A DNA stretch of 64,000 nucleotides. Origin: Erinaceus europaeus. Lineage: Eukaryota; Chordata; Mammalia; Eulipotyphla; Erinaceidae. Of the stretch, positions 1 through 11,571 are shown one piece after another (within the stretch, counting starts at the first letter, position 1; every line of letters starts with the position of its first letter). The stretch lies in NCBI RefSeq assembly GCF_950295315.1, contig NC_080165.1, positions 2,238,158 to 2,302,157 on the forward strand. The letters run 5' to 3'. The notes below the pieces were generated by a model. The model did not search any database. It worked only from the letters and a program-made list of their open reading frames with translations, and had not been told where the DNA came from. Made by a program: the position numbers and the translations under genes.

Positions 1-1
1 G

Positions 2-271
2 GCTGCAAGAGAGAAACAAAAAGTCACATACAGGGGAAAACCCATAAGATTATCTGCAGAATTCTCAACTCAAACTCTAAAAGCCAGAAGGGAGTGGCAA
101 GATATCTATTGAGCCCTGAATGAAAAAGGGTTTCAACCAAGGATAATATATCCTGCTACACTTTCATTCAAGCTAGATGGAGGGATCAAAACCTTCTTAG
201 ACAAACAACAGTTAAAGGAGGCAACCATCACCAAGCCGGCCCTGAAAGAGGTTCTAAAAGACCTCTTATAA
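2..271 (+). pseudogene. L1 ORF1 C-terminal domain, partial, one stop
   Basis: This frame reads as the basic C-terminal nucleic-acid-binding domain of the L1 ORF1 protein, with the recognisable run GKPIRL, then TLKARREWQDIY, FQPRIIYPA and a terminal PALKEVLKDLL before a TAA. ORF1 protein is the RNA-binding trimer that coats L1 RNA in the cytoplasmic ribonucleoprotein. An in-frame TGA follows the DIY segment (around 119), so the frame is broken. The N-terminal coiled coil and RRM lie outside the window. The matching region of copy B is deleted just after this point. Confidence 0.8.
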
Positions 272-331
272 ACAAGAACATCACTATAGTACTTGCAATA
301 TATGAGAGTAAACAAATTGTTTTTTAGAACA

Positions 332-3300
332 ATGGCACTACAATACATTAAATCCATAATATCAATAAATGTCAATGGCTTAAACTCACCCATCAAAAGG
401 CACAGGGTGGGGGGATGGATCAGAAAACATAACCCAACCATATGCTGCTTGCAAGAATCCCATCTGTCACAAGATAAACACAGACTTAATGTGAAAGGAT
501 GGAAAACTATCATACAGGCTAACGGTCCACAAAAAAGGGCAGGAACAGCCATTCTCATCTCAGACACGATAGATTTTAAATTAAATAAAGTAATAAAATA
601 TAGGCAAGGGCATTACATAATGATTACAGGATCAATCAGCCAAGAAGACTTAACAATTATTAACATCTATGCACCCAACGAGGGACCATCTAAATACATT
701 AAGCACCTACTGAAGAATTTCAAAAATACATCAATAGTAATACAATAATAGTGGGAGACTTCAATACCCCACTCTCACACTTAGACAGATCAACAAAGCA
801 GAGAACCAATAAAGATACAAGAGAATTGAATGAAGAGATTGACAGACTAGACCTCTTGGACATTTTCAGACTCCTCCACCCCCCAAAACTGGAATACACC
901 TTCTTTTCAAATCCACATAACATACTCAAGGATAGACCACATGTTGGGCCACAAAGACAGCATCAATAAATTCAAGAGCATTGTAATCCTCCCAAGTATC
1001 TTCTCAGACCACAGTGGAGTAAAACTAACATTTAAAAACAAACGGAAAATTATTAAAAGACATAGAATTTGGAAACTAAAGAACATGCTCCTTAAGAACC
1101 ACTGGGTCACAGACTCACTCAAACAGGAAATTCAAATGTTAATGGAAACTAATGAAAATGAATACACAGCCTATCAAAATATTTGGGACACAGCTAAAGC
1201 AGTACTGAGAGGGAAACTTATAGCCATACAATCACATATTAAACACCAAGAAGAAGCTCAAATGAACGACCTTACTGCACACCTCAAGGACTTAGAGGAA
1301 GAGGAACAAAGGAACCCTAAAGCAACCAGAAGGACAGAAATCACTAAAGTTACAGCAGAAATAAACCACATCAAAAATAAAAGAACCATACAAAAGATCA
1401 ATGAAGCCAAATGTTGGTTCTTTGAAAGATTAAACAAAATTGACAAACCCCTAGTCAGACTCACCAAACAAAAAAGAGAGAAGACTCAAATTAATAGAAT
1501 TGTAAACGATGGAGGAGATATCACAACTGACACCACAGAAATCCAGAGAATCCTGCGAAACTTCTATAAAGAACTATATGCCACCAAGCTAGAGAATCTG
1601 GAAGAAATGGAACAATTCCTAGAAACCTATGCACTTCCAAAACTGAACCAAGAAGAACTACAAAATCTAAATGCACCAATCACAGACAAAGAAATTGAAA
1701 CCGTTATTAAGAATCTCCCCAACAACAAAAGTCCTGGACCAGATGGCTTCACAAACGAATTCTACAAAAATTTCAGGAAACAGTTAATACCCATACTTCT
1801 TAAGCTATTCCATAAGATGGAAGAAACAGGAATACTCCCTTCCACCTTCTATGAAGCCAACATCACCCTGATACCAAAAGCTGATAGGGGGAGAACAAAA
1901 AAGGAAAACTACAGACCAATATCTCTGATGAACATTGATGCCAAAATATTAAACAAGATCTTGGCCAACCGATACAGCAACACATCAAAAAGATTGTTCA
2001 TCATGACCAAGTGGGATTCATCACAGGAATGCAAGGCTGGTTCAACATCCGTAAGTCAATCAATGTCATTCACCACATCAATAAAAGCAAAGCCATAAAC
2101 CACATGATTATCTCAATAGATGTAGAGAAAGCCTTTGACAAAATCCAACAGCCATTCATGCTCAAAACTCTACAAAAAATGGGAATAGATGGGAAATTCC
2201 TCAAGATAGTGGAGTCTATATATAGCAAACCTACATCCAACATCATACTCAATGAACAGAAGCTGAAAGCGTTCCCCCTCAGATCGGGGACTAGACAGGG
2301 CTGTCCACTGTCACCGTTACTCTTCAACATAGTATTGGAAGTTCTTGCCATAGCAATCAGGCAAGAGAAAGAAATCAAAGGGATACAGATTGGAATGGAA
2401 GAAGTCAAGCTCTCACTATTTGCAGATGATATGATAGTATACATAGAAAGACCTAAAGAATCCAGCAGAAAATTACTGGAAGTTATTAGGCAATATAGCA
2501 AGGTACCAGGCTACAAAATCAATGTACAAAAATCAGTGGCATTTCTCTATGCAAACACTAAATCTGAAGAAGAAGACATCCAGAAATCACTCTCATTTAC
2601 TGTGTCAGCAAAATCAATCAAATACCTAGGAATAAAGTTGACCAAAGAAGTGAAAGACTTGTATGCTGAAAACTATGAGTCGCTACTCAAGGAGATAGAA
2701 ACTGATACCAAGAAATGGAAAGATATCCCATGCTCATGGATTGGAAGAATAAATATCATCAAAATGAATATTCTCCCCAGAGCCATATACAAATTTAATG
2801 CAATAACCATCAAAGTTCCACCAAGCTTCTTTAAGAGAATAGAACAAACACTACAATCATTTATCTGGAACCTGAAAACACCTAGAATTGCCAAAACCAT
2901 CTTAAGGAAAAGAAACAGAAAATGAAGGCATCACACTCCCAGACCTTAAACTATATTATAAAGCCATCATCATCAAAACAGCATGGTACTGGAACAAAAA
3001 TAGGCACACAGACCAGTGGAACAGAATTGAAAGCCTAGAAGTAAATCCCAACACCTATGGGCATCTAATCTTTGATAAGGGAGCCCAAAGGATTAAATGG
3101 CAAAAGGAGGCTCTCTTCAATAAATGGTGCTGGGAAAACTGGGTTGAAACATGCAGAAGAATGAAATTGAACCACTTCATCTCACCAGAAACGAAAATCA
3201 AATCCAAATGGATCAAAGACCTAGATGTCAGACCAGAAACAATCAAATACTTAGAGGAAAACATTGGTAAAACACTTTCCCACATACAACTCAAGGACAT

Positions 3301-4149
3301 CTTTGATGAATCAAACCCAATTGCAAGGAAGACTAAAGCAGAAACAAACCAATGGGACTACATCAAATTGAAAAGCTTCTGCACATCCAAAGAAACTATT
3401 AAACAAACAGAAAGACCCCTCACAGAATGGGAGAAGATCTTCACATGCCAGACATCAGACAAGAAACTAATCACCAAAATATATAAAGAGCTCAGCAAAC
3501 TTAGCCGCAAAAAAGCAAATGACCCCATCCAAAAATGGGCAGAGGAAATGAACAAAACATTCACCACGGAGGAGATCCCAAAGGCTAACAAACATATGAA
3601 AAACTGCTCTAGGTCACTGGTTGTCAGAGAAATGCAAATTAAGACAACACTAAGATACCACCTCACTCCTGTAAGAATGGCATACATCAAAAGGACAGCA
3701 GCAACAAATGCTGGAGAGGATGTGGGGACAGAGGAACCCTTTTACATTGCTGGTGGGAATGTAAATTGGTCCAGCCTCTGTGGAGAGCAGTCTGGAGAAC
3801 TCTCAGAAGGCTAGACATGGACCTTCCATATGACCCAATAATTCCTCTCCTGGGGTTATACCCCAAGGACTCCATAACACCCAACCAAAAAGAGGTGTGT
3901 ACTCCTATGTTCATAGCAGCACAATTCATAATAGCTAAAACCTGGAAGCAACCCAGATGCCCAACACCAGATGAGTGGTTGAGAAAGCTGTGGTATATAT
4001 ACACAATGGAATGCTATGCAGCTATCAAGAACAATGAACCCACCTTCTCTGACCCATCTTCGACAGAGCTAGAAGGAATTATGTTAAGTGAACTAAGTCA
4101 GAAAGATAAAGATGAGTATGGGATGATCCCACTCATCAACAGAAGCTGA
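332..4149 (+). pseudogene. L1 ORF2 (endonuclease-reverse transcriptase), frameshifted
   Basis: ORF2 protein nicks genomic DNA and reverse transcribes L1 RNA at the nick. The ATG at 332 opens the AP-type endonuclease, with NVNGLN, CLQES, GDFNTPLS and the SDHSG catalytic block. The reverse transcriptase follows, with SPGPDGF, the PISLMN block, [14 protein letters not shown] and the FADD active site near 2420. The C-terminal CX3CX7HX4C knuckle lies around 3709-3760 and the frame ends in PLINRS at 4149. Breaks: a one-base loss near 720-740 between endonuclease segments, shifts near 930-945, 1975, 2925 and 3710. Catalytic residues are otherwise visible in the separate frames. Length is normal for L1 ORF2 (about 1270 codons). 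Confidence 0.92.
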
Positions 4150-5495
4150 CTTAGAAGATCTGAAAGGGAAACTAAAAGCAGGACCTGATCAAATTGTAAG
4201 TAGGGTACCAAAGTAAAAGCCCAGTGGTGAGGGGTAGACATGTAGCTTCCTGGGCCAGTGTGGGGTGGGAGTGGGCGGGAGGGATGGTTCACAGTCCTTT
4301 GGTGGTGGGAATGGTATTTATGTACACTCCTAGCAAAATGTAGACATATAAATCAGTAGTTAATTAATATGAGAGGGGGAAATCAATTGTATGTCTCAAA
4401 GTTTCTCAAAAGACAAACTGAATCTTTTTAATATATAGCCTATGTATTTGATATGCGGACTCTCTCAAAAGCCTAGACCAAGTAGACTAGAAGCATCCAA
4501 TAGCACTGCTATATACAAGATACTGGGTACTGTACAGCAAACCATAACAAAGGGACTTTTCAAAGTTAACCCAATTAGCAAATAATGTGATGATAATATT
4601 AACTATTGATTGTCTTTTTGAACCCTAAGACAGCAGGAAACTCACATCTTCACTATAGAGCCCCTACTTCCCCCAGTCCTGGAACCCTTGGATAGGGCCC
4701 ACTTTCCCGTATGCATCTCCCAATCCAAACCAAATAATATTGCATCCGCCGATCACAACCTAACCAAAGCAACGATTGCCACCTCAACATGCTTCACCTC
4801 AGACTGTATCCAGAGACTTCACGTGTGGAATGACAACCCTTCAACTCCATTACTCGGGTGAGACCTTTCCTTTTATAGTACACTATAATTTCATCTCAGG
4901 TATTTCACTTTCTAACAAAGTCCCATAATCTAGATATACACCAGTTTCTGTGAGAGAGAGCTTATGTGCACACGTATCCATAAACTACTGCAAAATATAT
5001 ACCTGAAAGTAGAAGTACACTAGAATTTGCAGTGAGTACCCCCCTAACACTTCCTCTCCACTATTCCAAGCTTGGGATCCATGATTGCTCAACAAATTGT
5101 TTGGCTTCATATGTTAACTCTCTTTTCAATCACCAGGTTCCAGATGCCACCAGGATGCTGGCTAGGCTTCCCTGGATTTAAGACCCCACCAATGTGTCCT
5201 GGAGCTCAGCTTCCCCAGAGACACACCTTACTAGGGAAAGAGAGAGGCAGACTGGGAGTATGGACCGACCAGTCAACGCCCATGTTCAGCGGGGAAGCAA
5301 TTACAGAAGCCAGACCTTCTACCTTCTGCAACCCTCAACGACCCTGGGTCCATGCTCCCAGAGGGCTAGAGAATGGGAAAGCTACCATGGGAGGGGGTGG
5401 ATTATGGGGATTGCGTGGTGGGAATTGTGTTGAGTTGTACCCCTCCTACCTTATGTTTTTGTTCACTAATTCTTTCTTAAATAAAAAATTAAGAA
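4150..5495 (+). other. L1 copy A 3' UTR and A-rich tail
   Basis: Non-coding 3' part of the L1. It matches 14680-15898 in copy B over its whole length, except that copy A has about 110 extra bases around 4430-4550, missing from copy B near 14940. Short open frames here (for example 5072-5596) are not conserved as proteins between the copies and run into the tail, so I treat them as chance. Confidence 0.85.
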
Positions 5496-5506
5496 AAAAA
5501 GAAAGA

Positions 5507-5634
5507 AAGACACCTGCAGCCCTACTTCACCACTTGCAAAGCTTACCTCTGCAGGTGGGGACCGGGGGCTTGAACCTGGGTCCTTGCACATTGTAACATT
5601 TGCGCTCAACTGGGTGTGCCACCACCCAGCCCCT
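5507..5634 (-). mobile_element. tRNA-derived SINE, truncated, minus strand
   Basis: The reverse complement begins with the tRNA-like head ('gggctgggtggtggcacac'), has the internal 'ggttcaagccccc' B-box-like stretch, and continues to 'gaagtagggctgcaggtgtc' of the body. It abuts the A-rich tail of the L1 just upstream, and its own pyrimidine-rich 3' part and tail are missing, so it either inserted into or was truncated at the L1 tail. Confidence 0.8.
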
Positions 5635-5639
5635 AGATC

Positions 5640-5830
5640 CTGATCTTTAAAATTATTTATTTTTTTGGTCTTAGTGTCAGGTTTTCACACTTATCTTGAC
5701 ATCTTTGTAAATTTAAAATCAGGTGAAAACTCACGTGCCTGGAGTTGAACCTGGGATCTCAGAGCTTCAGGCAAGAAAGTGTTTTGCAGAACCATTATGC
5801 TGTCCCCCCAGCTCTTGAGAACTTCTTAAT
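5640..5830 (-). mobile_element. Degenerate SINE, minus strand
   Basis: The reverse complement carries 'gacagcataatggttctgcaaaa', 'agctctgagatcccaggttc' and an A/T-rich 3' side. This is the same head as the plus-strand copies at 7340 and 7866. Diverged; boundaries are approximate. Confidence 0.5.
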
Positions 5831-5834
5831 GAGG

Positions 5835-7335
5835 CATTTTACCTATCATGCCCTAGGTCAAGATTTAATGACTTTCTAGGGGATCTCTATCAAATATCAT
5901 CCTCTTACAAATGTGTGTGTTTCTGGATTTAAACTCACGGACTTTGATGATGTGACAGTCCGTTAGCAGCAGTTCAAATCATTTCAAACTGCAGTGATTT
6001 GTTGTGACAAATTGAAATAGGTCACCACACAGTCAATCTTTATAGCCCATTCTAGGAAAGAACAGATATTGGGCGTGGTGATTCTGCCCCTGGAAGATAA
6101 ACAGATCGTTAAGTTCTGTATGTTATCGGCTTATATCCTTCTGTAAATTAAAACTCTGATGTAATTTTGGTGGATATTTTAATCAAATATCAGTAACTGT
6201 AACCACCAATAACAGCACTTGGTCATCAGGTAGATAATGGGAGAGAACGGGTATCACAGAAAACCCACCCACGACAGCCAAGGCAAGCCTAGGGGCAGGT
6301 TGCATGCTGATGCTAATTGTTTTTTACATATTGCACTGATTATATTTTAGCCACCAGCTGCTAGCTGTCTTTTTTCATGCCCTCATCATCTGAGGATCTG
6401 CGGACAGTTACAACAAATCCCCTTTCCAGAAATGCAACTCTGCAGAGAATTAAATTCCACGGAATCGCTTGGAAAATGAACCTTTCTAACTGGAAATGTG
6501 GGTGACTCCTATGGAAAATGTATGAACTAAGCCATCCAGGGTCATTTCTAACTGAAAGTGTAAAATGTGCCCACAAGAAGACTTCCAGGCCTCCCTTCCT
6601 ATGACACATCTAGCGGAAACTGAGTGATGCCATCATGTTTGGCTCTTTCACCTTGTGCAATTACAAAGCAGGACTGACTTGACTGGCTGTTTTCATATTG
6701 TGTAAACACAACGGAAGGGGACATAATCCCAATCACTCCCTCTTGGAGTGTTTTATGGCAAGTGTTTCTTCTTATTATAATGTATTTTTCCACTAGGAAA
6801 CATTACCTCTACCTCCTATCAGTCGCTGTTCTCACTTAAGCTTTATTTCTCCATTTTATATTGCCAAAAACAGTCTTTTAAATGCTTTGGTGGACGATGA
6901 ATTCTGAATAATGGGTCCTGAGTAGCTGTAGAGGTTCCAATTGCTATTTTAAATTAATAACTTTGATAGCACATTTAAAGACTGCTTTATAATTTTCAGT
7001 ATACTATGAAACTGTTACAGTTTGGTTTCTTTTGCTTCCTATTTTATTCTCTTTCCAACAGCAGCATTACTGCGGCTCAGAGAAAAATAGGAATGGAAAT
7101 ATATGAAACTAATCTCTGGTAATTATGATCATAGTTGTCATCATGCCTGTAGCACAGCCTGGCCTGCACAAAGGCCCAGATAGGATATCTAGTCCAACAC
7201 ATGGTAGGACGAAACTCTAGTCTACATCTCTGCCTTTCTCATTTTTTTAAGACATCAAGTTAACAGGTGTATCTTTTAAAATGATTATAGTTACATGGAT
7301 TGATGTTTATGAAAATAGTTTAGTTAAAAAATAAT
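5835..7335. other. Unique AT-rich sequence, no feature seen
   Basis: No repeat family that recurs in this window, no splice-flanked coding block and no RNA gene was recognised. Open frames here are below 90 codons on the minus strand and show no protein motif. Confidence 0.5.
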
Positions 7336-7339
7336 TCCC

Positions 7340-7504
7340 TTATGGGTTGGAAAATAGCATAGGATAATGGTTATGCCAAAAAAAAAAAAAAAACTTTCAC
7401 ACCTGAGACACTGAAGGTCTCAAATTCAACCCACAACACCAACACACCCATAAACTATAACTAAGCAGGAGGGGAGGGAGAGAGAGAGATAGAAAGAGAG
7501 AGAG
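7340..7504 (+). mobile_element. SINE with an internal A-run
   Basis: Starts with 'gggttggaaaatagcatagg', has 'aatggttatgcc' and a degraded 'tctcaaattcaaccc' B-box region. A run of about 15 A at 7379-7393 interrupts the head. Ends in a GA-rich tract at 7470-7504. Confidence 0.5.
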
Positions 7505-7700
7505 AGGAAATAGCTCACTGCACAGTGTGTATAGTATACTTGCTTTGCCTTGTGCTTGATTAAGGTTTAAGCTCAGCTCCCAACACATTAGAGGGACCTT
7601 TAATGTTTGGGTGTCTTCCCATCTCTTTCTGTCTCTGTTTCTATCTATTTTATTACCCTGCTCTGAAGCTGTAAAGTCCTGGGGATAATAAAAAGACCAA
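7505..7700 (+). mobile_element. SINE of a second head type
   Basis: Head 'gaaatagctcactgcacag', internal 'gtttaagctcagctcccaaca', then a pyrimidine-rich body with 'ctctttctgtctctgtttc' and a terminal 'ggggataataaaaag'. It directly follows the GA tract of the preceding SINE, so the two form a tandem pair. Confidence 0.5.
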
Positions 7701-7865
7701 CAAGAATGCTTTTAGTGACAATTCTCCTCCTATACGCATCTCTGAAAACTTTTTCCTCCTCCATCTTTGTATTCAGCAAGCACACAATTCATTGGTTATC
7801 TGTTCACTAGAACTGAACATTGATCAGTATAACTGGGTTTTTTACCTGTGCTCAATAAAAAGACT

Positions 7866-8035
7866 TGCTGTGGGCTGGAGAAACAGCATAATGGTTACAG
7901 AGAAAGATCTGCAGGCTTGAGGCACCAAAAGTTCCAGGTTCAGTCCCCAGCACCAATGTAGCCAGAGAAGATCAGTAATTCTGGTGAAGAAGGAGGAAGA
8001 GGGGGAGGGAACAAAAATAAAGGGACAGATATAAA
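7866..8035 (+). mobile_element. SINE, head 'gggctggagaaacagcataa'
   Basis: TRNA-like head with 'catsaatggtta'-type A-box region and 'ttccaggttcagtccccagc' at the B-box position, ending in a purine-rich and A-rich 3' side around 8010-8035. Related to the minus-strand copies at 5640 and 57670. Confidence 0.65.
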
Positions 8036-8228
8036 ATGAAACTGAATGATGAATAGCAGTGCAGGCAATCGGCAACCCAGGAACTACGGTCATAGACAAA
8101 TTTTAAAAGTTGAGGATAACTCAGGTAAAAAAGTATTCTTCTTGGCTAAGTGATCAGTTTTCATTTACATAGTTTATCAAATAGAAAACATAAAAAAAAA
8201 AGATTTGTTAACTGTCTTAGAAATCTCC

Positions 8229-8438
8229 CCTTAGGGAGGACAAGTGGTGAAGGGCCTGGTTGAACATGCACATTACAGTGTACAAGGACCCAGGATCAAT
8301 CCCCTGGCCCCCAAATTCAGGGGGAAAGCTTCACAATCAGTGAAGCAGGGCTTCTGCTGGCTCTCTGTCTCTCACCCTCTCTAACTCCCCTCAATTTTTC
8401 TGTCTCTATTCAATTAATAAGTAAGTAAAATGTTTTTA
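8229..8438 (+). mobile_element. tRNA-derived SINE, full length but diverged
   Basis: Head ending in 'aaggacccaggatcaatccc', body 'gggggaaagcttcacaatc' and 'gaagcagggcttctgctggc', pyrimidine-rich part and a tail resembling 'tctctattcaattaataag'. The same family occurs at 18290, 51598, 52197 and in minus orientation at 17926, 53592 and 56712. Confidence 0.8.
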
Positions 8439-8598
8439 AGTTTTCCTTTAATTCAGATTCCATAAGTTATCTTAACACTCAATTTTTCACAGTTGAAAAC
8501 AGTCTTAGAGTGGGAGAGGAACTAGGTCTTGCTTTGTGTTTATCTTAGACATATTGTAAGGAAAAGGCTATTAAAACAAGGGGAATTGTATCATGTTT

Positions 8599-8611
8599 GA
8601 AAAACAAATTC
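8599..8611 (+). repeat. Target site duplication, 5' copy, of L1 copy B
   Basis: The 13-mer gaaaaacaaattc here is repeated exactly at 15899-15911 after the L1 tail. Confidence 0.9.
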
Positions 8612-9375
8612 TGGGGGGCAGAGCCAAGATGGCAGACTGAGAAGTAGCTTCTGGTCTGAGTTGGAAACAGTTGGAAACGGTTAACCAGGATTAACTCTTA
8701 GTGTATTTTCCATAGCTAGGGGACTGGGCATCTCATCCATTGTGAGAGGAACTTGTTTAACTACTCCTACATCCTCTACCCACTCTCCCCTTCTCCCTCC
8801 TCCTAGCTAATTAAAAAATAAAATAAAAGATAATTAATTAATTAAAAACTTTCCTTTCACTGCTCCTTTATTACAATTCTTTTTCTTATTTTTTTTTTCT
8901 TTTTTCTTTTCTCTCTCTTGTTTTTCTTCCTTTTTTTTCATATTACTTTCTTCCTTCCTTCTTCTTTGGCTTTCTAAATTCACTGACACTCATTTGTGAA
9001 TTATTTTGGGGAAAAATATTACTCAGAGTGGACTCTCTATGTGTGTATCTCTGTTCTACTTCCCTTTCTCCTCTTGCTACCCCCAGAATATACAGTGGAT
9101 AGTAGATTGGAAAAATGTCTATTCTTGCTATCGCTTTTTTCCTTTTTCTTTCTACTTCACATGGACTTGGTTGCTACTTTTTCATGGACTGGAGACATTG
9201 TTGGGATAACTGGTAGTGGCTAAACTGCTTCAATACTTGCTTCAGTTGCTACTGTAATTTCTGAGGTTGGTGATTGCATTTGTCATAAAGGTGTTTAGTA
9301 GAGTGTTGCTTGTACTCAAAACATAACAACTGAAGAACAACAGAACATAAAAATAAGAAACACATTAATAAACAA
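8612..9375 (+). promoter_or_regulatory. L1 5' UTR with a YY1-type box
   Basis: The first 25 bases contain ccaagatggc at 8624-8633, about 12 nt from the element's first base. In human L1 a YY1 site with the same core lies at about the same offset and sets the transcription start. The rest is pyrimidine-rich at 8870-8960 with no coding signal. Promoter activity is inferred from position and motif. Confidence 0.65.
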
Positions 9376-10125
9376 ATGGGTAGATCAAGAGCAAATAAAA
9401 CAGCTACTACAATGAATGAAGACAAGAGCCCAGAAGAAACTACAAATCAGCCAGAAGTAACCATAGATAAGGAAAGTATGCAAGCAATAGTAAACTTATA
9501 AATAACAGAAATGAAAACAACATTGGAGGAAAGGAATGGCAGTATTAGGGAAACAATGGTTGAGACCCCCAAGGAAAATACTGATTATCTTGAGGCAACT
9601 AGAGAACTGAAAGCTGAAATAGCTGTAATGAAGAAAGAAGCTGAGGCAAGGGAAAGCAGACTACAGAAGCAGAAAACAGAATTAGTCAGACAGAGGATGA
9701 GTTAGAGAAAACTAAGAAAGAGGTAAAAGAGCTTAAGAAGAGATTGAGAGACACTGAAAACAACAACAGAGACATATGGGATGATATCAAAAGAAGTAAC
9801 ATTCATATAATTGGCCTGCCAGAGGAAGAAAGAGAGGAAGGGGAAGGAAACATTCTAGAGGAAATTATAGAAGAAAACTTCCCAGACCTGAATAACAGAA
9901 AGCACATTAAGATTCAAGAGGCCCAGAGAGTACCAAACAGAATCAACCCAGACCTGAAGACACCAAGACACATCATAGTCACAATGAGAAAAAAGTAAGG
10001 ATAAAGAAAGGATCCTAAAGGCTGCAAGAGAAAAACAAAAAGTCACATACAGTGGAAAACCCTAAGACTATCAGCAGACTTCTCCACTCAAACTCTAAAA
10101 GCCAGAAGAGAAAGGCAAGATATCT
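9376..10125 (+). pseudogene. L1 ORF1, broken and C-terminally deleted
   Basis: ATG at 9376 opens MGRSRANKT, followed by a polar N-terminus, an in-frame TAA near 9498, then a heptad-rich coiled coil (LEATRELKAEIAVMKKEAEA) at about 9590-9690. A frameshift near 9690-9705 leads into the RRM, recognisable by NNNRDIWDDIKRSNIHIIGL and its acidic loop (9744-9900). After another shift near 9995 the frame enters the C-terminal domain (KVTY) and stops at the deletion junction at about 10120. This is the RNA-binding trimer of the L1 ribonucleoprotein; inactive here. Confidence 0.85.
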
Positions 10126-11197
10126 ATCTATATCACCCTGATACCAAAAGCAGATAGGGACACAACAAAAAATAAAACTACAGACCAATATCTCTGATGA
10201 ACATAGATTCCAAAATATTAAATAAGATCTTGGCCAACAGGATACAACAGCATATCAAAATGATTGTTCATGAAGACCAAGTGGGATTTTTCCCAGGAAT
10301 GCAAGGTTGGTTCAACAAACGTAAGTCAATCAATGTCATTCACCACATCAATAAAAGCAAAGCCAGAAACCACACATTTATCTCAATAGATGCAGAGAAA
10401 ACCTTTGAAAAAATCCAACACCTATTCATGCTCAAAAACCTACAAAAAATGGGAATAGATGGGAAATTCCTCAAGATAGTGAAATCCACATATAGCAAAC
10501 CTACAGGCAACATCATACTCAATGGACAGAAGCTAAAAGCATTCCCCCTCAGATCGGGGACTAGACAGGGCTGTCCACTGTCACCATTACTCTTCCACAT
10601 AGTGTTGGAAGTTCTTGCCATAGCAATCAGGCAAGAGAAAGAAATCAAAGGAATACACATTGGAAGGGAAGAAGTCAAGCTCTCACTATTTGCAGATGAT
10701 ATGATAGTATACATAGAAAAACCTAAAAAATCCAGCAGAAAACTACTGGAAGTTATTATGCAGTACAGCAGGGTGTCAGGCTACAAAATCAATGTACAAA
10801 AATCAGTGGTGTTTCTTTATGCAAACAGTAAATCTGAAGAAGACATCCAGAAATTACTCCCATTCCCTGTTGCAGCAAAATAAATAAAATACCTAGGAGT
10901 AAAGCTGAACAAAGAAGTGAAAGACCTGTATATTGAAAACTATGAGTCACTATTCAAGGAAATAAAAACTGATACCAAGAAATGGAAAGACATCCCATGC
11001 TCATGGATCAGAAGAATAAATATCATCAAAATGAATATTCTCCCCAGAGCAATATACAAATTTAATGTGATACCCATCAAAGTTCCACCAAACTTCTTTA
11101 CGAGAATAGAACAAAAACTACAGTCATTTATCTGGAACCAGAAAACACCTAGAATTGCCAAAACCATCTTGAGGAAAAGAAACAGAAATCGAGGCAT
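10126..11197 (+). pseudogene. L1 ORF2, reverse transcriptase part before the ERV
   Basis: Begins in the RT at [10 protein letters not shown]. The entire endonuclease is deleted. An open frame at 10197-10883 carries [29 protein letters not shown] and the FADDMIVY active site at about 10690-10715, ending at an in-frame TAA (10881-10883). The same frame resumes and runs through LPRAIYKFN and [14 protein letters not shown] up to the ERV at 11198. Copy A is the template for this comparison. Confidence 0.88.
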
Positions 11198-11499
11198 TGT
11201 TGTATGCTTCACATTGGTTTTGGTCTCACCCCCCCCCCGGGAGATTGTGGTATGGCCCCTGCTAGTTTCACAGGCCTCCCTCTCCCCGCCTCCTGACCCC
11301 TATGGACTTCCAGAGTTCTGGCCGCAGCCACCGGAGGAGAAGGCTGCAGGACAGATCTGTGTGGTGATTGGTTTGGGTTGGTTTATGAATCGTTGTTCGT
11401 GAATAAAAAAATACAGCTTCTCTGCCCAGCCGTGTGTCCTCGAGTCTTTGTCTACCACTGCAAAGCTAGCCCAACCTGCTAGAGCCCCGAACGTTAACA
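11198..11499 (+). repeat. 5' LTR of the small ERV
   Basis: Starts TGTTGTATGC and ends TTAACA. A CCAAT-like 'tgattggttt' at about 11356 lies upstream of AATAAA at 11403, which would be the R-region poly(A) signal. C-run at 11230-11239 differs in length from the 3' LTR. Confidence 0.85.
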
Positions 11500-11504
11500 G
11501 AAAA

Positions 11505-11520
11505 TGGCACCCACGTGGAC
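11505..11520 (+). other. Primer binding site, tRNA-Lys1,2-like
   Basis: tggcacccacgtggac resembles the Lys1,2 primer site of class II retroviruses with one substitution and a one-base deletion. It starts 5 bases after the LTR end. Confidence 0.65.
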
Positions 11521-11571
11521 CTGACCTGCGCATCCCCCCAGATAAGTGAAGACTTTGCCTACCTATCTACA

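Larger units (their letters stand above)
1..5495 (+). mobile_element. LINE-1 copy A, 5' end outside the window
   Basis: A long L1 non-LTR retrotransposon entering from the left edge. In order it shows the C-terminal domain of ORF1, a short inter-ORF gap, all of ORF2 (endonuclease, reverse transcriptase, C-terminal zinc knuckle) and a long 3' UTR of about 1.35 kb ending in AATAAA and an A-rich tail near 5480-5495. Several single-base frameshifts make it inactive. Copy B (8612-15898) is a close relative over ORF2 and the 3' UTR and lets the ends be judged. The 3' UTR type (ending in a 'gggaattgtgt...acccctcct' block) recurs in minus orientation at 47565, 54465 and 63590. The 3' target duplication cannot be tested because the 5' end is not in view. 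Confidence 0.93.

Noticed and set aside
5072..5596. 174-codon frame in the L1 3' UTR
   Set aside because: Runs into the A tail and adjacent SINE and is not conserved in copy B.
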